64,000 bases of DNA from Protea cynaroides (taxonomy: Eukaryota > Streptophyta > Magnoliopsida > Proteales > Proteaceae). This document shows, one piece after another, positions 46,319 through 58,232 of the stretch. The stretch lies in NCBI GenBank assembly GCA_028583415.1, contig CM053267.1, forward strand, positions 24,995,064 through 25,059,063, read 5' to 3'. The notes beneath the pieces were generated by a model. The model made no database searches. It was not told where the DNA came from and saw nothing but the letters and a program-made list of their open reading frames with translations. Both the position numbers and the translations under genes were made by a program. Every line of letters starts with the position of its first letter. Positions within the stretch are counted from its first letter, which is position 1.

Positions 46319-48817
46319 TATATTCAAACACCCGACTCGAATTCTTTTTTATTCTGGAGCCACTTACTCATTTGTTTCCTCTGAGCTCGCTAAGAAGCTG
46401 TTTATATCTGCTAAGCAGTTAGTGTCAGATTTGGTTGTTCGTCCACCATTGTGACTGGAAGTGGTACTGATAGAGTACTACAGACCAAGTCAAGTACAGT
46501 TAGATGGACGGAATCTAAGCATCAATCTGATCAAACTAAACATGTCAGATTTTGATGCTATTTTAGGCATAGATTGGCTCACTACCCACCGAGCCAGTGC
46601 TTTGTGCTGAAAGGAAGATTATTTTATAGTTAGCTGATGGAAAAGCGTTCGAATTCATTAGAGACAAATCTAGGAAGGGCAAGAAACTTTTCTTATTTGT
46701 AATGCAAGATTGCAAATTATTGAACCAAGGTCGCATTGGCTATTTAGCATCTATGACTGACACTACGATTAAGATACCATCAATAGACCAGATTGAAGTA
46801 GTAAAAGAATTTATAGATGTATTTCTAGAAAACTTATCAGGTTTATCTCCTGATCGTGAAACTGAGTTCTTAATCGACCTAGTTCTAGGATCAGCACCCA
46901 TGTCTAAAGCCCATACAGAATGACGCAATTTGAGTTGAAGGAATTAAAGGTTTAACTCCAAGAATTGTTAGACAAGGGATTCATTTGACCCAGTATCTCC
47001 CCTTGGGATACGCTAGTATTGTTTGTTAAAAAAAGGACAAAAATGTTTGATTGCATATTGACTATCGTGATCTTAATAAACTCACTGTCAAGAATCAATA
47101 TCCTCTACTTAGGATCGATGATCTATTTGATCAGCTGTAAGAAGCCCAAGTATTCTTAGATAGATCTTCGATCTAGATATCATTAGTTAAAGATTCGAGA
47201 ATATGATATACCAAGGACTGCTTTTAGAACTTGATATAGTCATTATGAGTTCTTAGTTATGTCCTTTGGATTGGTTAACGCACTTGCTTCATTCATGAAA
47301 CTCATGAATAGAGTATCCCAAGATTTTCTTGATCGCTTTGTGATTATGTTCATTGATGACATTCTCCTATATTCAAAAAGTGTGGACGATCATGCTATGC
47401 ATCTTTGTCAAGCTTTACAGAGTCTTAGGCAAGAGAAGTTATTCACTAAGTTTGAGTAGTATGAATTTTGGTTGAGAGAAGTCACCTTTCTGGGTCATGT
47501 TGTATCAGCTGAAGGTATATCAGTTGACCCAAGAAAGGTTAAAGTGGTCCTCAATTGTAAAGCACTGAAGACTATCAATGAAGTTAGAGGTTTTCTTGGA
47601 CTGGCGGGTTATTATAAAAGATTTATTGCTGATTTCTCAAGAATAGCCATTCCTATGACTCAATTTGACAAAGAAGAGAACTAAGTTCATATGGTCAGAG
47701 AAATGTAAAGCAGTGTTTTGTCTATTAAAAGAGAAGTTAATTTCTGCCTCTGTATCTGCCCCTATATTGACAATCCCATCTGGATCAGATGAATTGGTTG
47801 TTTATGCTGATGTATCCAAGCTAGGACTCGGTTATGTATTAATGCAAGAAGGCAAAGTAATTACCTATGCCTTGAGATAATTGAAAGAATATGAAAATAA
47901 TTATCCCACTCATAATCTTGAGTTAGCTGCTATCATATTTGCACTCAAGACATGGAGACACTACCTCTATGGAGAAAAGTTCTAAATAATGTCTGACCAG
48001 AAGAGTCTCACATACTATTTAAACTAGAAAGAACTCAATATGAGACAGAAAAAATGGTTAGAATTATTAAAGGATTATGACTGTGATATCCAATATCTCT
48101 AGGAAAAGCTAATGTGGTAGCTGACATTCAGAAAAGTCGTAAGTATGGCTGAAAACCAAGTTAATAAAGAAGAAGCTAGAGCTAATGACTATGTCATATC
48201 TGAAGCTCAAGTTGTTCCTCTACCAATACCTAAAGACCCTATCCCAAGTGCTCTACTAGAAGATTGGATTGAAGCTACTACTGCCACTCTAGGTGCTCTA
48301 CAAATACAACCAACCTCATTGCAAGAAATAAAATCAGCAACGACAATGGATCACCACTTAGGTGCACTAAAGAGTAAACATGAAAATGGAAAGCAAGATC
48401 CAGATTTCATTCTAAAGAAGGGAATCATATATTACCAAGGTAGAGTATGTGCACCAGAATCTGCTGAAGACTTGAAGGAAAGGATTCTGATTAAAGCTCA
48501 TTCATCTTCATACTCTATGCAATCTGGTAGCACCAAGATATATCATGACTTGAAGAAAGAATTCTGGTGGAGAGGTTTGAAGGTCGATGTGGATAAGTTT
48601 GTTTATAAGTGTTTAACATGCTAATAAGTCAAAGCGGAATGTGAAAGACCATCTGGTAAACTACAACCATTACCTATACCAAAATGGAAATGAGACCACA
48701 TTACCATGGACTTCGTTACAAGGTTACCCTTGACATCATGCTCTGTAGATGCAGTTTGGGTTATTATGGATAGATGCATGAAAACAGCGAGATTCATTAC
48801 TGTTCACCCTTAGAAGT
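46319..48817 (+). pseudogene. pol: Element C pol: protease, RT, RNase H, integrase start
   Basis: Protease with YSGATYSF (catalytic Asp replaced by Tyr, 46353-46355 region) and SDFDAILGIDWLTTH. RT: VVKEFIDVFLENLSGLSPDR, PMSKAH, a badly broken middle, FGLVNALASFMKLMNRV, FIDDILLYSK (47350-47380), LGHVVSAEGISVDPRKV, FLGLAGYYKRFIADFSRI. RNase H: VVYADVSKLGLGYVLMQ, HNLELAAIIFALKTWRHYLYG, KELNMRQKKWLELLKDYDC. Integrase: a long linker open from 48145, HSSSYSMQSGSTKIYHDLKK, FWWRGLKVDVDKF, CLTC, then MDFVTRLPLTS. It stops at 48817 in element E and resumes at 54830. Many stops. Confidence 0.85.
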
Positions 48818-50052
48818 AACTGCATAAAATTTCCTTTAGTGTAGCTGCTTCCTTGGCTTAGGACACTCTCTTGAATAATGTCCTACTTGATCGCAATTGA
48901 AGCATTTGACTCCAGCATTACTTTGCTTCTGTTGAGGTTGGGCTGTCGGAGTAGTCTTGGCTGCAGCATTGAAGCCTTGAGTACGGAAGGGCTTAAATGT
49001 CTTTGAGTTTCCTTCGTTGTATGAGTTTCCATTGGGCCTCTTTATACCTCTGTTCTGAGAAAAATAACTTTCCCTCTAGCTCGATTCCAGTACTCGAGCA
49101 ATCTGTACAGCTTCATTATAAATCTTCTTTTCTAGTCCCAATACATGCTCACGGATACTTCCCCTAAGTTCCATGATGAACCTTCGGGTTTTGGCATTTT
49201 TCTCCTGCATGCTAGAGGGAGCAAAGAAAAACAGCCCTTCATAACGCTGCTAATAAGCGTCTACAGACATTTGTCCTTGATATAGACTCAGAAATTCCTT
49301 TTCCATCTAGTCTTTAAAACTCCTGGGAAAATACTTCTCGAAGAAAGCTTCTTTGTAAATAGCCTAGGTCAGTTGGGTGTGCTTTGTCAATAGATAACTT
49401 CGAGTAGATTTCCACCAATGGTGTGCATCACCTTTTAGCATAAAAGTGGCACATAACACCTTTTCCTCTTCATTTACAGTCATCATTATAAAATTTCTTT
49501 CCACCTTGTCGATTCAGTGAGCTGGCCACAGAGGATCCGACGGCTTGCCATTGAATTCCTTAGGCTTCATCTTCAGAAAATGTTCGATCAATCTGGAGTA
49601 ATCAAGTTGATATTGAGCGTATGCTCCATATGTAGGCGGTTGGTACTGATAGTTACCCTGGTTATGTCCGCCTTGCGGTGCCTCAGTATTTCGCACTCGA
49701 GCTTGTAACACTGGATTTGAGGTGCTTGGGGTACCATGTTGCTACCACCAGGTATGGTACTAGCTTGCCCTACAGGTAGAGGTGTAGCATTTGCAACTAG
49801 GGAAGCAATTCCCATAGCAGCTTGCATGTTGGCTTGCATTTGATGTATCTGTTGCACTTGCTATGCCAAATCCATCACCACAGTAGCCAAATCCGAAGGG
49901 TGGTGCGGGTAAGTTGGTTGGGTTGGCTTGTGGGTGAACATCTTGAGGCATAGTACCTTGATTCCCAACATTTTCTTCTTGTCCTTGGTCACCATAGGTG
50001 GTGGAGATAGGTTTGCATTCTGTCTCCTTCTACTTACTCTACGCCCAACCAT
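48810..50052 (-). pseudogene. gag: Element E gag
   Basis: ATG at 50050-50052: MVGRRVSRRRQNAN, then Gln/Pro linker, SRLIEHFLKMKPKEFNGKPS, KVLCATFMLKGDAHHWWKST, FFEKYFPRSF, FLSLYQGQMSVDAY, FFFAPSSMQEKNAKTRRF, GSIREHVLGLEKK, SYFSQNRGIKRPNGNS and the knuckle CFNCDQVGHYSREC. Close to D's gag. At least six in-frame stops, nearly all from CAG/CAA>TAG/TAA, TGG>TAG or CGA>TGA, and a frame change near 49735. No sequence beyond AVTS. Confidence 0.85.
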
Positions 50053-50799
50053 TTAAGCTCTTAGTTGATGTGTTATTGGCAAAGCTACATGTGTGAGACA
50101 AAATAGAGTGGTGGTATTGGGTTAGTCTCACAATGGAAGTCGAGAGAAGAACAAGATTAATAGGCAAAAGTTCGAACAGAATCAAAATAGACAACCGTCA
50201 GTCATACGGTTGATGGCCTACGGTCGCATGTTGTGCTACCATAGGTGCGACCTTCAAAATCCTAGCAACTTACCGAGACCCTATGGTCAATCACACGGTC
50301 GAACATACGGTCGATGGTTTTGGTCGAATTGTGCGACCGTATGGTTCAAAATCAGTTTTAAAACCTATTTTCGAGATTTCCCTCTCATTTCTTTTTCTCC
50401 TTCCTATGGTCTCAACTCAACTCGCCACCAGTGAGTTGCTATAGTATCAACCGTACGAACTTGGTGATTTTTCCATTGATCTACGCCTTACATTCCGTTC
50501 CTCCAGGTATGTTCCCTACTTTTTCTCTTTTTTAAGCTTTCATACCTAGTTTTTGCCATTTCTAGGGTTTTCTTCTAATTAATATTTTTAAACTATAAAA
50601 ATTTAATTTTTATTAGGGGTTATTGCAATTGGTCACCCAAAGACGAAAGCCCTCAAGAAAATTTGAGTTCTATCGGTTGGTTTGGTAAAATTTTCAAAAT
50701 TCTTAATTTTTGACCTAGATTTTGGGGTTTTTCCCAATTGTCAAAATTTTCAAATTCGACCTACCTAGTTGAAATTTTCCATTATATGAGCCTTGCAGG
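50053..50799 (-). other. Leader of element E
   Basis: No gene on the minus strand. GGTCG/CGACC cluster at 50200-50345. On the plus strand it precedes the antisense gene and should hold its promoter. Shares CAAAGACGAAAGCCCTCAAG (50639) with the leaders of B and D. Confidence 0.55.
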
Positions 50800-52156
50800 A
50801 TGGCTTGGGACCTATGTAAGTCCTCCTACCCAAATGTGTGGGTGAAAAATGAGGCTTTTTCCATTTTACGACGTTATGCTGTCAAATTTTTTAATTTTTC
50901 TAAATTATTTTTCTTTTTTTTTTTTCTTGCAGTTATCATGGTTCACACTAAGGTTCCTCGAGTTCATGAGCCATGTCGCTTCAGGTCCGTGGAAGCAGAA
51001 ACACAATTCCCTTGGTTTAATCAAAAGAAGGTGGAAGGGGGTAGATGTGTTAACTTAGCCCATTTAGCCCTGTTTAATGTGAAAAGGGCATTTGATGATA
51101 TGGGCTGGCTGCCAGTGATTTTTTACAAGGCTTGTACTCGCCCAGATTTAGTGAAGCAGTTCTACTGTCACCTTCAGGTGGAGGGTGACCTAGAGGATGT
51201 CAACAGGGGCAGAGAGCTTCGGATCACAGCTGGGTGAAAGGGGTTTCGATCTCTTTCAATTGTCAGGAATTGGCTGATCTCCTAGGCATCTCAAATAATG
51301 GTCAATTGGTTTACTGTACACCAAGGGAGCGACAGTTTCTGACTACACAGGTGCGCGTAAAGATAGATAACCAAATTCTTCGGGATAACCGTTGGGAGAT
51401 GAAAGCAGTCAACCTACGTCCAGAGGCATGGGTCTACTGTAAGATCCAGCATAATCTTATTCCCCAGGGTGGACACTATGAAATGGTCTTACAACTGACT
51501 CAGTACCTGCTGTATTGTATCTGTACTAGGCAGCCTGTCTGTTTCCCATATATTATCCTTCAGACTATGCATAGAGCTACATTGCCTTACTCGAGAGGTA
51601 ACTTGCCCTATGGGTGGCTGATCTCCACCTTGCTCGCTCGTCTATAGGTGGACCTAGTGGATGAGAGGATCTTTGAGGACACCTTCTCAGCTGACCTTGA
51701 TTGGGAGGCCATTAGCAGGATGGGCATGAGAGAGATACAGGTTAGTGATGAAGAGAGAAATGCTATGAGACGTTCTCTCACTTGAGTAGTGGCAGCAGAT
51801 GCAGAGGTGGCAGCAGCGGTAGCAGTAGAGGCAGACGAGAGTGATGATGAGGAGGATGATGATCGGATGTTCATGGATGTGGATGCCACCCCTCCTCCAT
51901 CACCACAACATTCTACTGGAGCTGGCCCATCTCGGGCTTCTCATTCAGCTGGCCCTTCACGCCCACAACCAGATGACATGATGGGGCTACTACGTGAGAT
52001 TCGCGAGGCTCAGCATGCTACAAACCAGCGGGTAGTGAATCTGACATCTGTTCTCCGAGTGCTTAGACTTAGGTGGTCTGGCTTTCGAGAGTGTATGGTG
52101 AGGACTATGATAGAGACCGTGAGGCACCTCCTCCTCCAGCACCTCCAGCTCCATGA
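50800..52156 (+). pseudogene. Element E antisense accessory gene
   Basis: Opposite to E's gag. Exon 1 50800-50815 (MAWDL), intron 50816-50932 (GTAAGTCC...TTCTTGCAG), exon 2 50933-52156, second Met at 50938 followed by VHTKVPRVHEPCRF. Blocks: KKVEGGRCVNLAHLALFNV, DDMGWLPVIFYKACTRPDLV, KQFYCHLQVEGDLEDV, GRELRIT, SFNCQELADLLGIS, QLVYCTPRE, NRWEMKAVNLRPEAWVYCK, HYEMVLQLTQYLLYCICTRQ, NLPYGWLISTLLARL, DLVDERIFEDTFSADLDWEA, GMREIQVSDEERNAM, an acidic segment (ESDDEEDDDRMFMDVDA), PPPSPQHSTGAGPSRASH. Only light damage: one frameshift near 51232, TAG at 51646, TGA at 51783, and a frame change near 52045. The best copy for the full domain order. Role unknown. Confidence 0.78.
50816..50932 (+). other. 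Predicted intron of the antisense gene in element E
   Basis: 117 nt with GTAAGT donor, a long T-rich run and TTGCAG. In this copy the intron is open in one frame (it reads through from 50800 in a different phase), but only the spliced join matches B and D. Confidence 0.65.
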
Positions 52157-52254
52157 TATCATTTATTTCTTTTTCCCTTTTATAATACAGAGTAACTGTC
52201 TGGATTGTGGACTGTACTCTGATTTGGATGTACATTTATCTTATTCCCATTTTA

Positions 52255-52255
<1 letters not shown>

Positions 52256-52326
<71 letters not shown>
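52256..52326. repeat. (TA)n microsatellite
   Basis: About 35 TA units, between the 3' end of the antisense gene and the primer site. It creates a false Tyr-Ile ORF. Confidence 0.95.
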
Positions 52327-52328
<2 letters not shown>

Positions 52329-52478
52329 CATTCACATATGTGCATTATTCTCTTTTTAGTTTATGTCTCAAACAACACAGGTACTTATGGTGCGTTCTTA
52401 TTACAGTTTTTAATTTTTATCCTAACTTAGTTCATGACTCACGTGGAAGTAGTTAGGTCAATGGGTAGAACCTGAGAT

Positions 52479-52490
52479 GCTCTGATACCA
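52479..52490 (-). promoter_or_regulatory. Primer binding site of element E (tRNA-iMet)
   Basis: Plus strand GCTCTGATACCA, exact complement of TGGTATCAGAGC, three bases inside the LTR end. Confidence 0.9.
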
Positions 52491-52493
52491 AGC

Positions 52494-54829
52494 TCTCACA
52501 CCCTAATTATGGGCTAATCGGAATGGTGTGATGAACTGTCACTGATCCAACGGTTCAACCAGGATCTCGCATAGGTCGTACCCACCATATCAAACCACAC
52601 ACACATTCCACAGTAATAATTAGAAGTAATAAAAAAATAAGCGAAAGTCTTACAGATAATGAATTGAGTGTCTAACAATGATAATAAATAATTAATCTGA
52701 TTATCTCCAAAACTCAAGACATAAAAATAATTAATCCATTACATGTTCCAATAGTCAAACATAGCTAAACTAATCATAAACATAGTGGTTGCACTCGCAT
52801 GAAGAATCATGTGTCTCCTCCGTTAATTCTCCGTCCATTGCCACTACATGTCCATACATCGACGCATTCATATATCTTCAACAGTAGGTCCTGCATCATC
52901 AACTAAAAATATTTGACGTCAAAAGGATAACCACACATCACAGCTCAGTGAGCAAACAAAACAATGCAACAAACATATGCATGAATTCAATTTATATCTT
53001 TGGTCTAGTTTGTAATGTGCTATAGAAAGGTTTGGTGGCCCCCGCACCTCTATACACAAGTGTGTGAATCCGCCCAATGGGTCGAACACCATTGTTGTCC
53101 CACATGCACCCATCATGAAATAGATATAGAGCTAAAGTGTCTGGATCACACACTGCCAACACTTCCCCTGATGCCTTACCCATACCAATACGTAAGCCCC
53201 TAATGGCGAGGGCTTGCAAACTGGGCTCGCAACTAGCCAATCCTAATGCCAAACAGTGTATCCAAGGCCTCACCCCAGCATCCCTCAATATGTCCATAGA
53301 GATAGAGCTAGGCCCCCCCCCAGTAGAGTCAGAGACTATAAGGTCCGAGACCACCTCCCCTGATGCCCTACGACGTAACAGTTCTGCTAAGGTAAGGGCG
53401 ATACGACGATGTTAGTGGACAAGACTTGAGTAGAGATAGAGCTAGAGTCTGGTGACGAGATCAGAGACCACCATGCTATGTCCTCCCCCTGATGCTCTAC
53501 TCACATCCAACACACCAATCACATACATACAATCACATGCCTATTCCTAGCATCATCATCATCATCATGTTATAAATAAATAGAATTAAATATGCATGAG
53601 TAGTAATAGCAAGAATATTGGATGACATATGAGATGCACATTACGAGCATACATGTATAGAATCAATCATGGCATTAGACTCAATAAAAATAAAGCAGTT
53701 TGTTATTATCCAATTAGTTTAGTTCTTGTTCCCTCACCTGTTATCAATACTCGATCTCCTTCCAAGCCTTGCAATTATCTTTCAATCAATTTAACAACCT
53801 AAAAATTATATGAATTTAAGTTAGGGTTCATATGTAACATGTTATAGTAGTCGAAAATCAAAACAGAGCACTGATAGGTATCTGATTGGTCCTATGGTCT
53901 CATACTGTGTCGACCTTATTGCCTACTGTCGATACCCTATGGTCGCATATGGTGCGACCGTAGCTGCGACCATATGATTCCTGAATCTTCCCGAATGTCT
54001 ATGGTCGATCCTCTGATCAGGCTGGTCATGCTATGATCGACCGTAGCTACGACCTTGAGATTTCTAGTCACAGACTACATGCAATTCAAGTTCTTCCTGG
54101 GTCAATTCCTCGACTCTTCAATTGGGTTTATACTAAGGTCATCCTATGACCATTATTAATAGTTTCTCATCAACCCTAATCATTAAACTCATCCCTCATA
54201 GTTATCCTTGGGATTTTCTCAAGGAATCACATAGATCATAATAGGTTGATATCTTCTATCCTCCATATAAGTCTTATTTTATAGAGTTTACATCTCCAAA
54301 AAATCGGTTCATACCTTTTCCTATGATAGAGAGGCAATCTCTTCTCAGCAAATTCCTCTCCTTAGCTTTTTCTTCTTCTCCTTCTCTTCCTTCTCTTCTC
54401 TTCTCTCTCTCTAGGGTTAACTAATGTTCTAAAAGAGTAAAAAAGACTGAGGGATGTCATTTATATAGAGGAAAGCTCTCCATATAGAGTCCTCTAACAT
54501 TAGGAAAGAAATCCCCCTTAAATTAGGAAAGTTTCCAACTTGGAGTTTGGTCTAGGGTCTCATGGTCGATGGCTATGGTCGCAGAACTCGTCGACCGTAG
54601 GGTCAAAATCATCGACCGTAGGGTCCTGGATCTGAGATCTTTATTCTTACCATATCGTCGACCATACCTATCCAGGTATCCTACCATATGCATACAGTTT
54701 TGGGTGTTGAGTTTATTTTTATACTTGGTTTGTGATCCATCTTCACACGCTTGGTGCACATGGTCCAAGAATGATGGGAAGAACTGGCACGACACAGTTA
54801 AATCGGATTAGTGGAATGCGGGTCTTACA
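52494..54829 (-). repeat. 5' LTR of element E
   Basis: 2336 bp, the same length as B's LTRs. Minus strand start TGTAAGACCC at 54829, end GGTGTGAGA at 52494. TATA box at 54467-54460 (minus). The exon-like stretch (52890-52766, minus) has a 1-base loss after VED, so it is broken here. GGTCG/CGACC block at 53935-54060 and 54560-54660. Confidence 0.9.
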
Positions 54830-55194
54830 AGTATTCCATGGATAAGCTAGCTAGATTATATATAAATCAAATCATTCGATTGCACGGTGTCCCATCTAGC
54901 ATTGTATCTGATCGCAATCCAAGATTTACTTCTAAGTTTTGGGAAGGATTACAGAACGCCATGGGTACTTAATTGAAGTTTAGTACTGCCTTTCACGCTC
55001 TGACAGAGAGACAATCTGAGATAACCATTCAAATATTGGAAGATATGCTTAGAGCTTATCCTCTAGATTTAAAGGGAAATTGGGATCAGAATCTCTCTTT
55101 GATGGAGTTCGCTTATAATAACAGTTATCAATCTACAATCAAAATGGCTTTATATAAAGCACTATATGGAAGGAAGTGTAGGACTCCTTTGTAA
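54830..55194 (+). pseudogene. pol: Element C integrase, continued
   Basis: Resumes after element E: MDKLARLYINQIIRLHGVP, SDRNPRFTSKFWEGLQNAMG (second catalytic Asp), a SE-IT version of the catalytic Glu motif, QILEDMLRAYPLD, EFAYNNSYQSTIKM, ALYGRKCRTPL. It then jumps straight to the pre-LTR text at 55195, so roughly the last 180 codons, including any chromodomain, have been deleted. One stop at 54970. No downstream gene remains. Confidence 0.85.
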
Positions 55195-55232
55195 AATTCG
55201 TACGTGTAAATTTCAAGGATAAAATTTTTTTT

Positions 55233-55245
55233 AAGGGTGGTGGAG
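55233..55245 (+). promoter_or_regulatory. Polypurine tract of element C
   Basis: AAGGGTGGTGGAG just before the LTR start at 55247. Confidence 0.75.
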
Positions 55246-55246
55246 T

Positions 55247-55625
55247 TATAAGACCCGCACGCTACAAACCCGATCTAACCTTACGTTCTAGTGTCATGAT
55301 AGGTCTTCCCATTATAATTGGCTCCAACGGACCCACCATATGAAGAAACCATAAAGCTAGGTGAGCAAACCAATCAAAAACCAAAAACCAATAAATTTGG
55401 TTTGTGTGGTCGATATATGTGGTCGACTGCATAATAAACCACATGAGACCGCACAATGTGTGGTTGACTATTTTTGATTTGTATGGTCGAGGGATTATGC
55501 AACCACATGAGTCAACCGCACGAACCCAGAACCAACTTCGTGTTTAGGAAACTTTCCTAATTTGAGGAGGACTCTTTCCTAATTGAAAGAGGACTCTATA
55601 TGGAGGTTTTTTTCTCTATATAAAG
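55247..55625 (+). repeat. Start of the 3' LTR of element C
   Basis: TATAAGACCC (TG start changed to TA) to the insertion point of element D. It contains GGTCG/CGACC-type motifs (55410-55510) and ends within the TATA box region CTCTATATAAAG at 55614-55625, where D is inserted. The rest is beyond the window. Confidence 0.8.
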
Positions 55626-57540
55626 TGTAAGACCCGTATCGAACTAACCGGTCTTACCACCTTGTACTAGGTCTACCTATCATGGTCGAGCCAAGTGGAC
55701 CAAGTGCGTGAAGAAATCACAAGACTAGGTATGAGTCTAACCTAAAAATAGTAAATGTGAGGGTAGGGTGACATGCCTAAACAGGTAGGGTTGACCCCAC
55801 CTCAACAAAAGTCCAACCCATGACTTTTAGTCATAGGGTCGGATGACTAAGAAGGTGTAGGGTCGACGGATCCTGCGACCCTACGTCCGACCCTACGATG
55901 ACAGACAAAAACTAAAAATTAGAAAACTTTCCTAATTCTAAGGGGATCTTTCCTAAACCCATTGGGACTTATTATGGAGGGTTTTTCTCTATAAATAGGA
56001 CATCCCTTAGCCTCTTTCACTCCTATACAATCCTAATTGAATGTGAGAGAAAACGAAAGAGAAGGAAGAGAAGAACAGAAGGAACTTGTAGAAAAGACTA
56101 AGGAAGAGGAGGAAGTTTAGAGAAACCTCAGAATAAAGGTATGAACCTAATTCCTTACCTGAATAATAGATCATAGAATAGTTATGAAGAACATAGGGTT
56201 AGGAGAAACCCAAATCATCAATCCATGGACAAGTTTCAAGAGATTCCATGGAGGAAATCATTATGGACTATGAATAGTGTATAACTTGTAGTTTTGAGCC
56301 ATTGAACAATCATATGGACCATGAAAGTAAGCCAAAGGATCCAAACATGAAAGAATGGACTTTAGAATGAAAGGTCGACTCAGAATACGTGTGGTCGCAC
56401 GTAGGGTCGAATGATATCCAACCCTACAAGACCACAGGATCGACCACATGCCCTCGGGAAGCTCCAGGGAGGGTGTGGTCGCACGTAGGGTTGAATGGTA
56501 TCCGACCCCACGTCCGACCCTACACCCTAGGGTCACAGAAACTGCTACCCTAGGTGCTACCCTACCTGCGACCCTACGATTTTAGTTAGTCTAAATCTAT
56601 TGGAATTAATTCTATTTAAAATCTATCGACTTGTTAGGTCGTTCTAGTGATTTAAAAGTGATTCATAAAGCTTGAACGAGGATCTACACTCAATCAAAGG
56701 TGAGGGAACAAGACCTAAACTAATTGGTTAATAATAAACTGTTTTCATTTATTGAGTCCAATACTATGAATGATTCTATGCTTGTATGATTGTAATGTGC
56801 ATATCACATGTCATCTACTATTCCTGTTATTATTGTTCATGCATATTTAATCTCGTTTATTATAACATGATGATGATGCTGCTGCTAGGAATAGGCATGT
56901 GAATGTTTGTGTGTGGTTAGTGTACTTGATGCGAGTAGAGCATCAGGAGAAGTGTGATGCGGTGTGGTCCTAAGCACTTTAGCTCTATCTCTACTCAAGT
57001 CTTGTCCACTGACATCGTCATATCGTCATTACCTTAGCAGAACTATTACGTCGTAGGGCATCAGGGGAGGTGGTCTCGGACCGTGTAGTCTCTGACTCTG
57101 TCGGGGGGCCTTAGCTCTATCTCTATGGACGTATTGAGGGATGCTGGGGTGAAGCCTTGGATACATTGTTTGACATTAGGATTGGTTAGTTACGAGTCCA
57201 GTTTGCAAGCCCTCGCCAATAGGGGCTTACGTATTGGTATGGCTAGAGCATCAGGGGAAGTGTGATGCGGTGCGGTCCTAAGTACTTTAGCTCTATCTCT
57301 ATTCCATGGTGGGGTGGATGTGGACGATAATGGTGTTTGATCCATTGGGTGGGCTTACACACCCTGTGTATAGAGGTGAGGCGGCCACCGAACCTTTCTA
57401 TAGCACATTGTAAACTTATGAACCAGACCAAAGATATGAATTGAATGCATGCATATGTTTGTTGCATTGTTTTGTTTGCTCACTGAGCCGTGATGTGTGC
57501 TCACCCTTTCGACGTCGAATATTTTTAGTTGATGATGCAG

Positions 57541-57662
57541 GTACCACAGTAGAAGATTATATAAATGCTCTGATGTATGGACATGTGGCGGCAATGGACG
57601 CTGAAGTTATGATGGAGTCGCATGATTCGTCATGCGAGTGCAACTCTTGTGTTTTTTATTAG
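57541..57662 (+). CDS. LTR exon-like micro-ORF, element D copy 1
   Basis: After GATGCAG: TVEDYINALMYGHVAAMD...HDSSCECNSCVFY, stop at 57660-57662. Cys motif complete. Confidence 0.4.
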
Positions 57663-58089
57663 ATTTGGTTTAAATTATACAGACAATGTAATTGATTTAA
57701 TTATTTTAATTTATGTCTTAGTCCTTGTGGAGATAATTGGATAATTTATTTACTCTATCACAGTTAGACTCTCAGTTCATTTAATATATAAGACTTCCGC
57801 TATTGTTTATTTACTCTGATTATAGTTGTGGATGTGTATGGTTTAAGCAAATGGACACAACCTATTTGAGATCCTGGTTGAATCGTTGGTTTATTTACGG
57901 TTCATCACACATTCGTGTATAGAGGTGCGGTGGCCACCTATCCTTTCTATAGCACATTGCAAACTTATGAACCAGACCAAAGATATGAATTGAATGCATG
58001 CATATGTTTGTTGCATTATTTTGTTTGCTCACTAAGTCGTGATGTGTGCTCACCCTTTCGACGTCGAATATTTTTAGTTAATGATGCAG

Positions 58090-58232
58090 GTACCACCGTA
58101 GAAGATTATATAAATGCTCCGATGTATGGACATGCGGCGGCGATGGATGCTGAAGTTATAATGGAGTCGCATGATTCGTCATGCGAGTGCAACTCATGCA
58201 TTTTTTTTATTAGTTTTTGTTTAATTATATAG
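58090..58232 (+). CDS. LTR exon-like micro-ORF, element D copy 2
   Basis: Second copy in the 549-bp duplication: TVEDYINAPMYGHAAAMD...HDSSCECNSCIFF, slightly longer C-terminus, frame intact. Both copies have stayed open, with an AG acceptor before each. Confidence 0.4.

Larger units (their letters stand above)
48810..54829 (-). mobile_element. Element E: truncated, reverse-oriented B-type element
   Basis: On the minus strand: 5' LTR 54829-52494, primer site, antisense gene (hence on the plus strand), leader, gag 50052-48810, then an abrupt end. Pol and 3' LTR are missing. The left junction shares CTTAGAAGT (48809-48817) between C's integrase and E's gag, and the right flank is AGTATTCC, so a deletion through short homology removed two thirds of E after it entered C. 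C's integrase continues on both sides. Confidence 0.85.
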
